From Candidatus Opimibacter iunctus (GTDB taxonomy: Bacteria; Bacteroidota; Bacteroidia; Chitinophagales; Saprospiraceae), in assembly GCA_016716665.1 (NCBI GenBank), contig JADJVH010000016.1:55434-119433 (forward strand): a DNA stretch of 64,000 nucleotides. The letters are read 5' to 3'. Below are positions 9,434 through 18,014 of this stretch, one piece after another (the stretch's first letter is position 1; every line of letters begins with the position of its first letter). Below the pieces are notes generated by a model. That model ran no database searches. It saw only the letters and a list, made by a program, of their open reading frames with translations, and was not told the DNA's origin. A program made the position numbers and the translations under genes.

Positions 9434-12103
9434 TTACTTTTTGAGTTGGCTCGGGCGGATGCCATAGGTTTCCATGAAGGCATCTGAAAAGTAGGTAGGC
9501 GTGGAAAATCCGACTGCATAGGCGACTTCACTGACGTTCATTTCGGAGCTTTCGAGCAGCTCTTTTGCCCGTTGGAGACGGATGAGACGGATGAAAACGG
9601 AAGGGGATTGCCCGGTCAGCGCTTTCACTTTCCTGAAGAGCTGGCTGCGGCTCATCCCGACAAACCTGGCCAGCCCATCGATTTCAAAGTCCTCGGCCGA
9701 AAGGTGATCTTCGATGATAGCCCTGATCTTCTGAAGGAAGGCATCTTCAATCAATACATCTTTCTCCTCTGTCGGTGCCGGGGGGATCAATGAAGCATAC
9801 CGTTGCCTGAGCCGCTGACGGATTTCGAGGAGATTGCGGGCCCTGATGAGGAGTTCTTCCCGGTTAAATGGCTTGGCCAGGTATTCATCTGCTCCCCGCT
9901 CAAGCCCGATCAGCCTGGATTCGACATCCGCCTTTGAGGTCAGCAGGATGACCGGAATATGGCTGGTACGTTCATCCCGTTTCAGGATTTCGACCAGTTC
10001 CAGGCCATCAAGGCGTGGCATCATCACATCACTGATGATGATGTCGGGTACGTTTTCCAATGCCATATCAACACCGTCCTGACCATCATTGGCCTGGATC
10101 ACACGGTAATCACCCATCAGCGTATCCTTCAGATAGGCTTGCATATCCGGGTTGTCCTCGACGAGTAGCAATGTCTTTTTGCTATCCTCCGTGCTCAAAT
10201 CCATGTCCGGATCAGAGGATGTATCTGTCACGTCAAGCTGCTGGAAGGCTTGCTTTTGTACCAAATGGGAAATCACCGGTTCATCTTTCAATGCATCTTT
10301 ACGATATGGCATTTCAACAGTAAAGGTCGTGCCTTGATCTAAGACGCTATGTACACGGATATGGCCTTTGTGCAGCTCTACCAACTCCCTTGTCAGGGCC
10401 AGCCCGATCCCGGTGCCCGGCTCCCCTTTATGGGTATGTCCAGCTCCCTGGTAAAAGCGGTCAAAAATAAATGGCACCTGGTCTGCAGAAATGCCCGGGC
10501 CTGTATCAGCGATTTCGATCTGTAGCCTTTCCTCCTTTTCATTTGTCTTCACCCTGATGGCTACATGACCTCCCTCCGGTGTAAACTTTAACGCATTGGC
10601 GACAAGGTTGATCAGGATCTGTTCAAACTTGTCGCGGTCAAAATAAACATAGGCACTATCCACATCACTCACAAACTCAAGATTGATCTGCTTGCTCTTT
10701 GCCATGCTTTCAAATGAATGAACCACGCCCTTGATTAGCGTGGTGATTTCTCCATAAGCCAGGTTGAGCTTCATTTTACCGGCTTCCAGTTTGGAGAGAT
10801 CCAGCAATTGATTGATGAGTTGCAGGAGTCGCTGGGCATTTCGCCTGATGACGGAATATTGGCTGGCCTGGGCAGGCGTAGGATGCTCAGACAAGAGATT
10901 TTCAACAGGCCCGAGGATGAGGGTGAGCGGTGTACGGAATTCATGAGAAATATTGGCAAAGAAATTGGACTTCAACTGATCCAGTTCTTTTAGTTTCTCA
11001 TATTCAAGCTGTCTTAGTTCTAATGCATGCTTCTTCTGCAGCCTGCCGAGATTGACCCGCCACAATCCATATACCCCAGAGGCTAGGAGCATAGCGTATA
11101 CCAGGTAAGCCCACCACGAGAGATAAAAGGGAGGTTTGATCTCAAACTCAAGGACTGCTGAAGGACCAGGCTGCTGGTAGATATTCTTTGCCCTGACCAA
11201 AAAACGATACGTTCCTGCCGGTAGTCCGGTATAATCCTTATACGCTTCAGTGCTCCACCTGGACCAATCCGCATCATAGCCTTCGAGGATATACTGGTAT
11301 TCCGTCTTTGCTTCATCATCAAAACTTGGTGCTGCAAAACGGATGCGGAGCGATTTATATCCATGCTTCAATGTGATCAGACCTGCCTGGCTATCTGCTG
11401 CCCCACCATATAGAATCGAATCTCCATAGGAGGTCACATTCCTGATCAAGGTATGGCATGCGGTATCATTGGCCTGGACCACATTGCCATCATATCTCAG
11501 GACACGGTCTATACACCCTATCCAGGTGAGGTGATCATTGGATGGATCCGGATAGGCGTAATAATCATTGATGTCCGCAAATCTCAAGAATGGCTCCGTC
11601 TGCCAGAGGTACGATTCATCAGCCTGCAGCAAGGCAACACCCATCACTCCTGGCTTGACAACCCATAGGTTGTGATGACGATCTTCGTTGATGGAAAATA
11701 GATACATATCGCCATCTCCCATGTGACTGATCAATATCGTATCCCTGTAAAATTGACGGGCCTGGTCATCAAATCTGTAGACACCATGCTCAGTCCCAAA
11801 GCGTGTTCCCTTGACTGTCCTGAAAGCAAATGGACGTTCGGTGACCGGTAATCCATGGAGTGTATCAAAACGTGTATACTCCGGCTGAGTCGTAAATCCT
11901 TTTGAAAAATCTAAAAGGCCTAATCCACTGTAATGCTCTGTAATCCACAAGCGACCCTCATCCGTTTCATATATACGCATGATTTCCTGGTCCACAGGTC
12001 CGATCAAACCTTCATCAATCCATTTTCCTCCTGTATAGTAAAGTGATTTTATCCCTTTTGCAAGCCGACAAAAACGCGGTTGGGATCCTGACGCGAGCGG
12101 CAC
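9434..12103 (-). CDS. Hybrid two-component system protein, C-terminal part (frameshifted from 12049-13407)
   Basis: This frame carries the end of the periplasmic propeller, a Y_Y_Y domain (LRIRFAAPSF ... GTYRFLVRAKN), a transmembrane helix (WWAYLVYAMLLASGVYGLW), HisKA with NISHEFRTPLT (phospho-acceptor His), HATPase_c (NALKFTPEGG, DTGPGIS, GTGIGLAL), a receiver domain (LLLVEDNPDMQ, acceptor Asp in DIIISDVMMPR, Lys in LAKPF) and an AraC-type HTH (MSRSQLFRKVKAL, VGFSTPTYFS). It belongs to the same protein as the fragment upstream. The frames meet at AAAAGGG near 12053-12060, where adding one base restores an uninterrupted chain of roughly 1,320 residues. The usual role is sensing an extracellular ligand and switching nearby genes, here probably the fibre unit just downstream. 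Confidence 0.85.
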   Translation of the reverse strand: MPLASGSQPRFCRLAKGIKSLYYTGGKWIDEGLIGPVDQEIMRIYETDEGRLWITEHYSGLGLLDFSKGFTTQPEYTRFDTLHGLPVTERPFAFRTVKGTRFGTEHGVYRFDDQARQFYRDTILISHMGDGDMYLFSINEDRHHNLWVVKPGVMGVALLQADESYLWQTEPFLRFADINDYYAYPDPSNDHLTWIGCIDRVLRYDGNVVQANDTACHTLIRNVTSYGDSILYGGAADSQAGLITLKHGYKSLRIRFAAPSFDDEAKTEYQYILEGYDADWSRWSTEAYKDYTGLPAGTYRFLVRAKNIYQQPGPSAVLEFEIKPPFYLSWWAYLVYAMLLASGVYGLWRVNLGRLQKKHALELRQLEYEKLKELDQLKSNFFANISHEFRTPLTLILGPVENLLSEHPTPAQASQYSVIRRNAQRLLQLINQLLDLSKLEAGKMKLNLAYGEITTLIKGVVHSFESMAKSKQINLEFVSDVDSAYVYFDRDKFEQILINLVANALKFTPEGGHVAIRVKTNEKEERLQIEIADTGPGISADQVPFIFDRFYQGAGHTHKGEPGTGIGLALTRELVELHKGHIRVHSVLDQGTTFTVEMPYRKDALKDEPVISHLVQKQAFQQLDVTDTSSDPDMDLSTEDSKKTLLLVEDNPDMQAYLKDTLMGDYRVIQANDGQDGVDMALENVPDIIISDVMMPRLDGLELVEILKRDERTSHIPVILLTSKADVESRLIGLERGADEYLAKPFNREELLIRARNLLEIRQRLRQRYASLIPPAPTEEKDVLIEDAFLQKIRAIIEDHLSAEDFEIDGLARFVGMSRSQLFRKVKALTGQSPSVFIRLIRLQRAKELLESSEMNVSEVAYAVGFSTPTYFSDAFMETYGIRPSQLKK

Positions 12104-13407
12104 AATGACATGGCATAGGTGCTGTTGATCATCCGTCCTTTATCTCCTGTGATCTCATAGACCCCATCAAATGCTGCAGCGAGCAATACATCGCCAAATG
12201 GAAGCACGGCCCAACACTGAGGAGATACACCTTCGACACGCTTAAATCTGCCCGTAGGATGGCCTGAAGTCGGCCGGTCATCCAAAAGATAAATCCCCAT
12301 ACTGCTGGCGGCATATATGCGACCCTGGTGCCTTGTGATCTCCAGTACACTGCCCTCCAGGCCTTCCTTCTCTCCAAAGTAAGTAAATGGCGAACCTGTC
12401 TCCACCCTGCTGATGCCATAGTGCATTCCGATCCACATGCCTCCCTGGCGATCGGGATACAGATACCATATCGTTTCATCCTGCAGGCCGGAGGCTTTGT
12501 TGAGATGGTGTAACAGACGTCCTGAAGCATCAACGACGAACACCCCGTTTTGCAGGGTTCCAAATGCAAACTGGCCACCTGGCAAGCGGGTACCACAATA
12601 CACCTGGGCCTCCTTGAGCATTGCATCAGCTTCGTTTACAAATGGCTTGATGGATATACCATCGTAGAGTTGAAGACCATTACTTCGTGTGGCCAGGAGC
12701 AGTTGATGCTCACCTCCTGCCGGAAACGGAAACATGGCCATGATGCGCTCATCGGCAAATCGCTCTCCGAGTGGCGCCATGACCAGGGAATCACCGATAA
12801 TATGCATCAGTCCTGTCTTCTGCTGGCGCACATAGAACTGGCCGTTGATGGCGAAGCCGACATGGAAAGACGTTTTGGCATTCCAGCTTCGCATCTGCTT
12901 GCCATCCCAGAGGAAGATATATTTCTGGGTGACAAAATAGATACCGTCCTTCATCGAGAGCGTCTGCCAGACATCTGCAAAATCACGTTGTTCCTCTTTC
13001 AGGAACGGCAGTAAGGAAACAAACTGCATCTGTTGATTGGTATCCGGGGCCAGGTAACCGATTTCCCCATAGCTGCCTGCATAGACGCGGCCATCTGAGC
13101 CCAATGCAAGCGAACGCATGATCGTATTGTGCTTGGTGGTGATCAACCTCCAGGTCACCCCATCATACTCCAGGATGCCTTCCGTATTGGCAAAATACAT
13201 GACCCCTCGCTTGTCTTGTACGACCGACCAGTTTTGATTGTGTGCATGAAATTCTTCAGGATCGTAATTGCGGATCGTGGGGGTGCCGATTGGCCCTGAC
13301 TGTGCTGCGATTTTACCTATACATAGCAGTATCAGCAGGAAAGTTGTCCATCTGTAAACATGGTGCTTGTATTGAAAATAAGGGGCGCGCATGCGTGGCT
13401 TTGTCAT
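12049..13407 (-). CDS. Hybrid two-component system protein, N-terminal sensor part
   Basis: The N-terminus is MTKPRMRAPYF followed by an export helix (WTTFLLILLCIGKIAA). Then come blade repeats of a two-component regulator propeller, for example VVQDKRGVMYFANTEGILEY, LALGSDGRVYAGSYGEIGYL and LYPDRQGGMWIGMHYGISRV, which form a periplasmic ligand-binding beta-propeller. I start at ATG 13407 because a TAnnTTTG box lies just upstream at 13425-13432, so a start at 13485 would precede the promoter; M32 (13392) is an alternative. The frame stops at 12049 only because of a one-base loss, and the sequence continues in 9434-12103. I infer one intact gene of about 4 kb. Confidence 0.85.
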   Translation of the reverse strand: MTKPRMRAPYFQYKHHVYRWTTFLLILLCIGKIAAQSGPIGTPTIRNYDPEEFHAHNQNWSVVQDKRGVMYFANTEGILEYDGVTWRLITTKHNTIMRSLALGSDGRVYAGSYGEIGYLAPDTNQQMQFVSLLPFLKEEQRDFADVWQTLSMKDGIYFVTQKYIFLWDGKQMRSWNAKTSFHVGFAINGQFYVRQQKTGLMHIIGDSLVMAPLGERFADERIMAMFPFPAGGEHQLLLATRSNGLQLYDGISIKPFVNEADAMLKEAQVYCGTRLPGGQFAFGTLQNGVFVVDASGRLLHHLNKASGLQDETIWYLYPDRQGGMWIGMHYGISRVETGSPFTYFGEKEGLEGSVLEITRHQGRIYAASSMGIYLLDDRPTSGHPTGRFKRVEGVSPQCWAVLPFGDVLLAAAFDGVYEITGDKGRMINSTYAMSLCRSRQDPNRVFVGLQKG

Positions 13408-13424
13408 TCTGGAACTCAAGGATA

Positions 13425-13432
13425 CAAAAATA
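13425..13432 (-). promoter_or_regulatory. -7 promoter box of the hybrid two-component gene
   Basis: TATTTTTG on the minus strand matches the Bacteroidota consensus TAnnTTTG. It ends 17 nt before ATG 13407, giving a predicted leader of about 10 nt. Confidence 0.6.
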
Positions 13433-13443
13433 GTTTTAGTCCT

Positions 13444-13571
13444 GCAGGCTGCGCCTGCGGATTGACCATTTGCTGCGCAGACCACGGATCCATGATGCTG
13501 CGCATCCGGATCAGTGGTCGATCCGGATGTGAAACATCCTGGATCCGTCGTCGATCCGAGGCGCAGCCTCG
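13444..13571. repeat. Cluster of short palindromes with 3-nt loops
   Basis: Three perfect palindromes lie here. They are GCAGGC-TGC-GCCTGC (13444-13458), GATGC-TGC-GCATC (13494-13506) and CGAGGC-GCA-GCCTCG (13557-13571). Between them lies an imperfect pair around GATCCGGATGT/ACATCCTGGATC. The cluster fills the spacer between the glutaminase stop and the promoter of the hybrid two-component gene. It may act as a transcript-end structure for glsA or be a dispersed palindromic repeat. Confidence 0.7.
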
Positions 13572-13579
13572 CTGATCTG

Positions 13580-14500
13580 TTAAAAGATCGACAGCCCCGT
13601 CTTGGTAGTCAGGATCTCCAGCAACTGCATCCCTTTCACCGAATTTCCCTTCTTATTCAGCTTAGGACTCCATACGGCCACAGCATAATTGCCTGGATGG
13701 ATCGCTACAATACCTCCACCGATTCCACTCTTACCCGGCAAGCCAACTTTAAATGTATACTCCCCGGCTTCATCATAGAATCCACATGTCTGCATGATCG
13801 CATTGATACGCTTGGCCATACTTGAGGTGATCACGGATTCTCCGGTAGAGACAATTTTCCCATGATTGGCATATACCAAAAAAGTATTGGCGAGTTCGGT
13901 ACAGGACATCTCGACCGAACACATATGATAATACAAATCCATGACCTCGTCAATCTCATTGTCGATGTTGTGGCAGGATTTCATCAGGTTGATCAAGGCT
14001 GCATTCCGGAAACCAAGCTTCTTCTCTGAGGCGGCAACCTCATCATTGTAATTGATTTCGGCATTGCCGGATATCTTCCTGATAAAGGCCAGCAAATCGT
14101 GAAGCGGATCATCAAATAGCGTGCACAGGATATCACAGATCACGATCGCTCCTGAATTGATCAGCGGATTCCTTGGCTTTCCCTTTTCATACTCAAGCTG
14201 CCATAGCGAGTTGAACGGATTACCTGAAGGTTCAACCCCTACTCTTTCCCATAGCGCCTCTCCCTTTTGCTGGAAAGCCAGCGTCAGGGAAAGCACTTTG
14301 CCAATGCTCTGGATAGAAAACTTCTCCTCATGATCCCCATAACCAAATTGTTCGCCCATGGTGGTCGCGAGATGTACACCAAACTTATTTGGGTCAATCT
14401 CTGCCAACTCAGGGATATAGGGAGCCACCTGCCCGCCATCAGGGATGACCTTGATCACATGGTAGAGTTCCTCCAGGATATGTTGATAGTTCGCTTTCAT
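13580..14500 (-). CDS. glsA: Glutaminase A
   Basis: 306 residues, the normal length for the bacterial glutaminase family with a serine-beta-lactamase-like fold. It hydrolyses L-glutamine to glutamate and ammonia in the cytoplasm. The catalytic Ser-x-x-Lys is S65-I-G-K68 in FSIQSIGKV. Other family marks are NPLINSGAIV (substrate-binding Asn), the tyrosine-containing DEAGEYTFKVGLPGKSGIGGGIV and the N-terminal GGQVAPYIPELA. No signal peptide and no STAS or ankyrin extension is present. It is transcribed alone from a TAnnTTTG box at 14546-14553, divergent from the phosphoesterase gene. Confidence 0.95.
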   Translation of the reverse strand: MKANYQHILEELYHVIKVIPDGGQVAPYIPELAEIDPNKFGVHLATTMGEQFGYGDHEEKFSIQSIGKVLSLTLAFQQKGEALWERVGVEPSGNPFNSLWQLEYEKGKPRNPLINSGAIVICDILCTLFDDPLHDLLAFIRKISGNAEINYNDEVAASEKKLGFRNAALINLMKSCHNIDNEIDEVMDLYYHMCSVEMSCTELANTFLVYANHGKIVSTGESVITSSMAKRINAIMQTCGFYDEAGEYTFKVGLPGKSGIGGGIVAIHPGNYAVAVWSPKLNKKGNSVKGMQLLEILTTKTGLSIF

Positions 14501-14545
14501 AGTTGACGGTTCTGGAATATGGGTAGCATTCTTTTACTATTTTTA

Positions 14546-14553
14546 CAAAACTA
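14546..14553 (-). promoter_or_regulatory. -7 promoter box of glsA
   Basis: TAGTTTTG on the minus strand matches TAnnTTTG, 45 nt upstream of the glsA ATG at 14500. It sits in the spacer shared with the divergent gene starting at 14580. Confidence 0.55.
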
Positions 14554-14579
14554 TTACATAATACCAGATTCCCGGCCTG

Positions 14580-17459
14580 ATGCATCTTCTCCTCCTTGCC
14601 AGAAACCCTCATGCCTTTACCTTCGCTTTAGTCATCACCCTGGCTTGTCTGCTCGTGCCCTCGGATACCAAAGCCCAGACAGTGCTCGTGCAGCCCTATC
14701 TCCAGGATGCGGAACCCACTTCGATGGTCATCATGTGGGAAACCAATACCAATACTGAAAGCATCATCCAATACGGCCTCACACAAAGCCTGGGCAGCAC
14801 AAAATCCGGGTCAAACATCACGACATTGGGTAGTACTATACTTCACACGGTCTCCCTGACAGGCCTGGCACCGGATACCCGATACTACTATAAAGCCGTC
14901 ACCGGAGGCTGGCAATCCGCCATCTATGATTTTGTCACCCCTCCATCGCGCAACAGCGAAAAGGACTTCAATATCGTGTTGATGAGCGATATGCAAAAGG
15001 ATGGTGGCAATCCAAATATCTTTAACAACCTCATCAATACCAGCCTGCTCCCCTATGTCGCCGCGCATTATGGCACCCCGCTGAGTGACCACCTGCAGAT
15101 GGCTGTGCTCCCGGGCGATGTCGTCGACAACGGCAACAGCTACCTCCAATGGAAAAATGATTTTTTCAATCCCGCGGAAGTACTATGGAGATCCGTACCC
15201 TGCTACCCTGCCATCGGGAATCATGAACTCAATTCGCAAAACTATTTTAACTACTACACGCTGCCCGCAAATGGTACACCAGGATATCTCGAACACTGGT
15301 ACTATAAAGACTACTCCAATGTCCGTGTGTTGGCGATCAATTCCAATTCGCCCTACCGCATACAAGCACAGCTCAACTGGGTCGATAGTATCTTAAACCT
15401 GACTTGCTCAGACACGCTCATTGATTTTGTGTTTGCCGAGATGCATCACCCGTTCAAATCCGAACTATGGATTCCTGGTGAAGCTACATATACCGGTGAT
15501 GTGGTCGCACGCCTTGAAGCCTTTTCTGAAAATTGCGGCAAGCCCACTGTCCATTTCTTCGGCCACACACATGCATACTCGAGAGGCCAATCACGGGATC
15601 ATCAACACCTGTGGGTCAATGTTGCTACTTCGGGAGGGAACATAGACTATTGGGGAGAATATGCCAACGTAGACTATGATGAGTATGTGATCAGCCAGGA
15701 TGAATATGGTTTTGTGATGGTAGAAGTCACAGCTGGACCGACTCCAAAATTTGTGCTCAAGCGCCTGAGCTTCGGCGACCAGTACAATCCCGGTGGAAGC
15801 ACACAGGTGGACAGCCTGATGATACGGATAAACAATCAGGCACCGTTGGCACCGGTCACCCTTTTCCCAAAAACTACAGATACCGTTTCTTCTGTTTGCA
15901 TGACGATGGAGGCTGGTGCATTTACAGATCCTGATGCAGATGGATTTGGAGCAGCACACTGGCAGATATCGACAGATAGTGCCAATTTTTCAGCCCCTGT
16001 TTTTGAGTCTTGGAAACAATACGCAAACTGGTACAATGAAATCAACACACAGGCCAATGATGATCTGACCAATGAAGAAGCCTCTGACCTGGCTGCAGGC
16101 CAGGCCTATTGGTGGAGAGTCCGATACAGAGACCAGAGCCTGGCATGGAGCCCTTGGAGTGCCCATACCAGGTTTATGACCCGTGCACTGGATACTCTTT
16201 CTACAAACCTGGTCACCAACCCGGGTGCAGAAAACGGAATCACAGGCTGGACTGCGACCACAGGTGTGATCGAATCGCTCAATCCCCTGGAATGCGCCGG
16301 CATCAATCCTTACCAGGGCCAGAAATATTTTGCCGTAGGTGCACTGTGTGTAGAATATGCATTTGCATCAGCCTATCAAGACCTCAACATAGCCTCATAC
16401 TCGCCCTTGATTGATGCAGGCAATGTGATCACCAATTATGGGGCATACATGGCTGACTATGCCAATAGTGATGAACCATCCCTTGCCCTGCAGTTTCTCA
16501 ACGGAAGCGGACAGGTGATTGGCGGCACCGATACCATACGGCACAGGCTGAGCACATGGATGCTCAAGCAGAATACAGTCGCCGTGCCTGTCGGGACAAG
16601 GACTATCCGATACATCGTGATGGGTACCAGGTTTTCCGGCACAGACAATGACAGTTATCTCGACAATATCTTTTGCGCATTATACGCCGGTGATCTCAAT
16701 TGCAGTACCTATAGCCCTCCGGGGCCAACTAGTGGAAGGGTGTATGTAGATATCAACTCTCCAGGCGGAGAGGACGGACAGAGTTGGCTTACCGCTTACC
16801 ACAAACTTGGAGATGCCCTGCTTGAAAGCAATACTGATCCATCCGTCCATGAAATATGGATTGCGGATGGCACCTATCCCGTGACATCAACCAATGCAAG
16901 AGACACCTCATTTGTAATTAAAAGTGCTGTGGATATCTATGGCGGATTTGCAGGCTTTGAAACTTCTATTGCACAAAGAGACATACCTAATCATGCTTCT
17001 ATACTCACCGGCGAGATCGGGGATACGTCCTTTGTCACTGACAACTGTTATCATGTCCTCAAAGTGCAAAACAATGTTGACACGGTGGTCATTGATGGCG
17101 TACACATACGTGATGGATATGCGGATGGACCTGCAGATCTCTTTGGCGGTGGAGTGATGATTGCAGTCTCCAACCGGGAACCAGTCATGATCACCAATTG
17201 CAGGTTTGACAACAACTATGCAATACAGGGAAGCTCTGTATTCAATCAGGCAAAGGCAGTGATCAATTCATCGCTTATCCACAACGCTGTCATTGAAGGC
17301 ACTACTGGTTGCTCTATACTCAATGCAGGCTCACATGCATTATTGACAATACTCAATACCAGTGTCACACAGCAATGCATTACTTGCCCGGATATCATTC
17401 AGAACATCAATGGAGCCACATTGATCGCCAATGACAATGTGTCTATAGAACGGGAATAA
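14580..17459 (+). CDS. Secreted purple-acid-phosphatase-like phosphoesterase with beta-helix tail
   Basis: 959 residues. A signal peptide (about 1-32, ending SDTKAQ) precedes a fibronectin-III-like purple acid phosphatase N-domain (QPYLQDAEPTSMVIMWETNT). A calcineurin-like metallophosphoesterase core follows with VLPGDVVDNG, IGNHEL, FAEMHHPF and FGHTHAYSRG supplying the two-metal-site Asp, Asn and His residues. After that come an Ig-like region (ending about 540), a jelly-roll-like unit (TNPGAENGITGWTATTG) and a C-terminal right-handed beta-helix start (VYVDINSPGGEDGQSW ... IWIADGTYPV). It likely hydrolyses phosphate esters outside the cell. I see no T9SS sorting domain, so the mode of surface release is unclear. 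Phosphomonoester and phosphodiester substrates are both possible. Confidence 0.85.
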   Translation: MHLLLLARNPHAFTFALVITLACLLVPSDTKAQTVLVQPYLQDAEPTSMVIMWETNTNTESIIQYGLTQSLGSTKSGSNITTLGSTILHTVSLTGLAPDTRYYYKAVTGGWQSAIYDFVTPPSRNSEKDFNIVLMSDMQKDGGNPNIFNNLINTSLLPYVAAHYGTPLSDHLQMAVLPGDVVDNGNSYLQWKNDFFNPAEVLWRSVPCYPAIGNHELNSQNYFNYYTLPANGTPGYLEHWYYKDYSNVRVLAINSNSPYRIQAQLNWVDSILNLTCSDTLIDFVFAEMHHPFKSELWIPGEATYTGDVVARLEAFSENCGKPTVHFFGHTHAYSRGQSRDHQHLWVNVATSGGNIDYWGEYANVDYDEYVISQDEYGFVMVEVTAGPTPKFVLKRLSFGDQYNPGGSTQVDSLMIRINNQAPLAPVTLFPKTTDTVSSVCMTMEAGAFTDPDADGFGAAHWQISTDSANFSAPVFESWKQYANWYNEINTQANDDLTNEEASDLAAGQAYWWRVRYRDQSLAWSPWSAHTRFMTRALDTLSTNLVTNPGAENGITGWTATTGVIESLNPLECAGINPYQGQKYFAVGALCVEYAFASAYQDLNIASYSPLIDAGNVITNYGAYMADYANSDEPSLALQFLNGSGQVIGGTDTIRHRLSTWMLKQNTVAVPVGTRTIRYIVMGTRFSGTDNDSYLDNIFCALYAGDLNCSTYSPPGPTSGRVYVDINSPGGEDGQSWLTAYHKLGDALLESNTDPSVHEIWIADGTYPVTSTNARDTSFVIKSAVDIYGGFAGFETSIAQRDIPNHASILTGEIGDTSFVTDNCYHVLKVQNNVDTVVIDGVHIRDGYADGPADLFGGGVMIAVSNREPVMITNCRFDNNYAIQGSSVFNQAKAVINSSLIHNAVIEGTTGCSILNAGSHALLTILNTSVTQQCITCPDIIQNINGATLIANDNVSIERE

Positions 17460-17473
17460 ATATTAAATCCCTT

Positions 17474-17770
17474 TTAGGAAAAAATCCACATTAAGCCAAT
17501 GATCACTGGAACGTTGATGCTGACCATCGCGAGAATTTTTTTCCAGCCCGTAAGTTGCCTGAAAAGGAAATGGGAGATCAACCACTGCACAGGAAAAAAA
17601 ATAAGAAGGTATATCCCAAAAACAAACCAGTTGCCCCACTCCCTCATCCATCTGAAATCATAATACCCCTCATCAATAAAAAACAGGAAGAGGACAATAA
17701 GCATTGCTGCTATAAACGGACTGAACAGATCAATATCTTTCCGGATAGGGACAGTGTTTGTGTTGGTCAT
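17474..17770 (-). CDS. Small integral membrane protein, unknown
   Basis: 98 residues with three strongly predicted transmembrane helices (PFIAAMLIVLFLFFIDEG, GNWFVFGIYLLIFFPVQWLI and ILAMVSINVPVIIGLMWIF) and a short hydrophilic N-terminus. No family is recognised. The gene is convergent with the phosphoesterase gene, 14 bp from its stop. The alternation of charged ends and helices suggests a real protein, but no partner is visible nearby. Confidence 0.6.
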   Translation of the reverse strand: MTNTNTVPIRKDIDLFSPFIAAMLIVLFLFFIDEGYYDFRWMREWGNWFVFGIYLLIFFPVQWLISHFLFRQLTGWKKILAMVSINVPVIIGLMWIFS

Positions 17771-17962
17771 AAATTCAGGTTTAAGGATATGATTTAAAAC
17801 TAAAAAAAAGGCTGATTATTGTCAGTGGCTTGCTTAAAATTTCCGTTTTCCGGCTCTCCCGAATACAAGCAATTATAGCCCGTCTGCTAAAATAAAGTTT
17901 ACGAGGTAACGCTGAATAAGCCATTTGACGCAATCGGGGTTCTCAATTTTGTGGCCTACGCC

Positions 17963-17970
17963 TATTTTTG
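17963..17970 (+). promoter_or_regulatory. -7 promoter box of the T9SS protein gene at 18015
   Basis: TATTTTTG matches TAnnTTTG and lies 44 nt upstream of ATG 18015. It also argues against an in-frame start at 17925, which would precede the promoter. Confidence 0.5.
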
Positions 17971-18014
17971 CCTCACGAAATCAAACCCTTTCCACACACC
18001 ACAACCTTTTTGAC

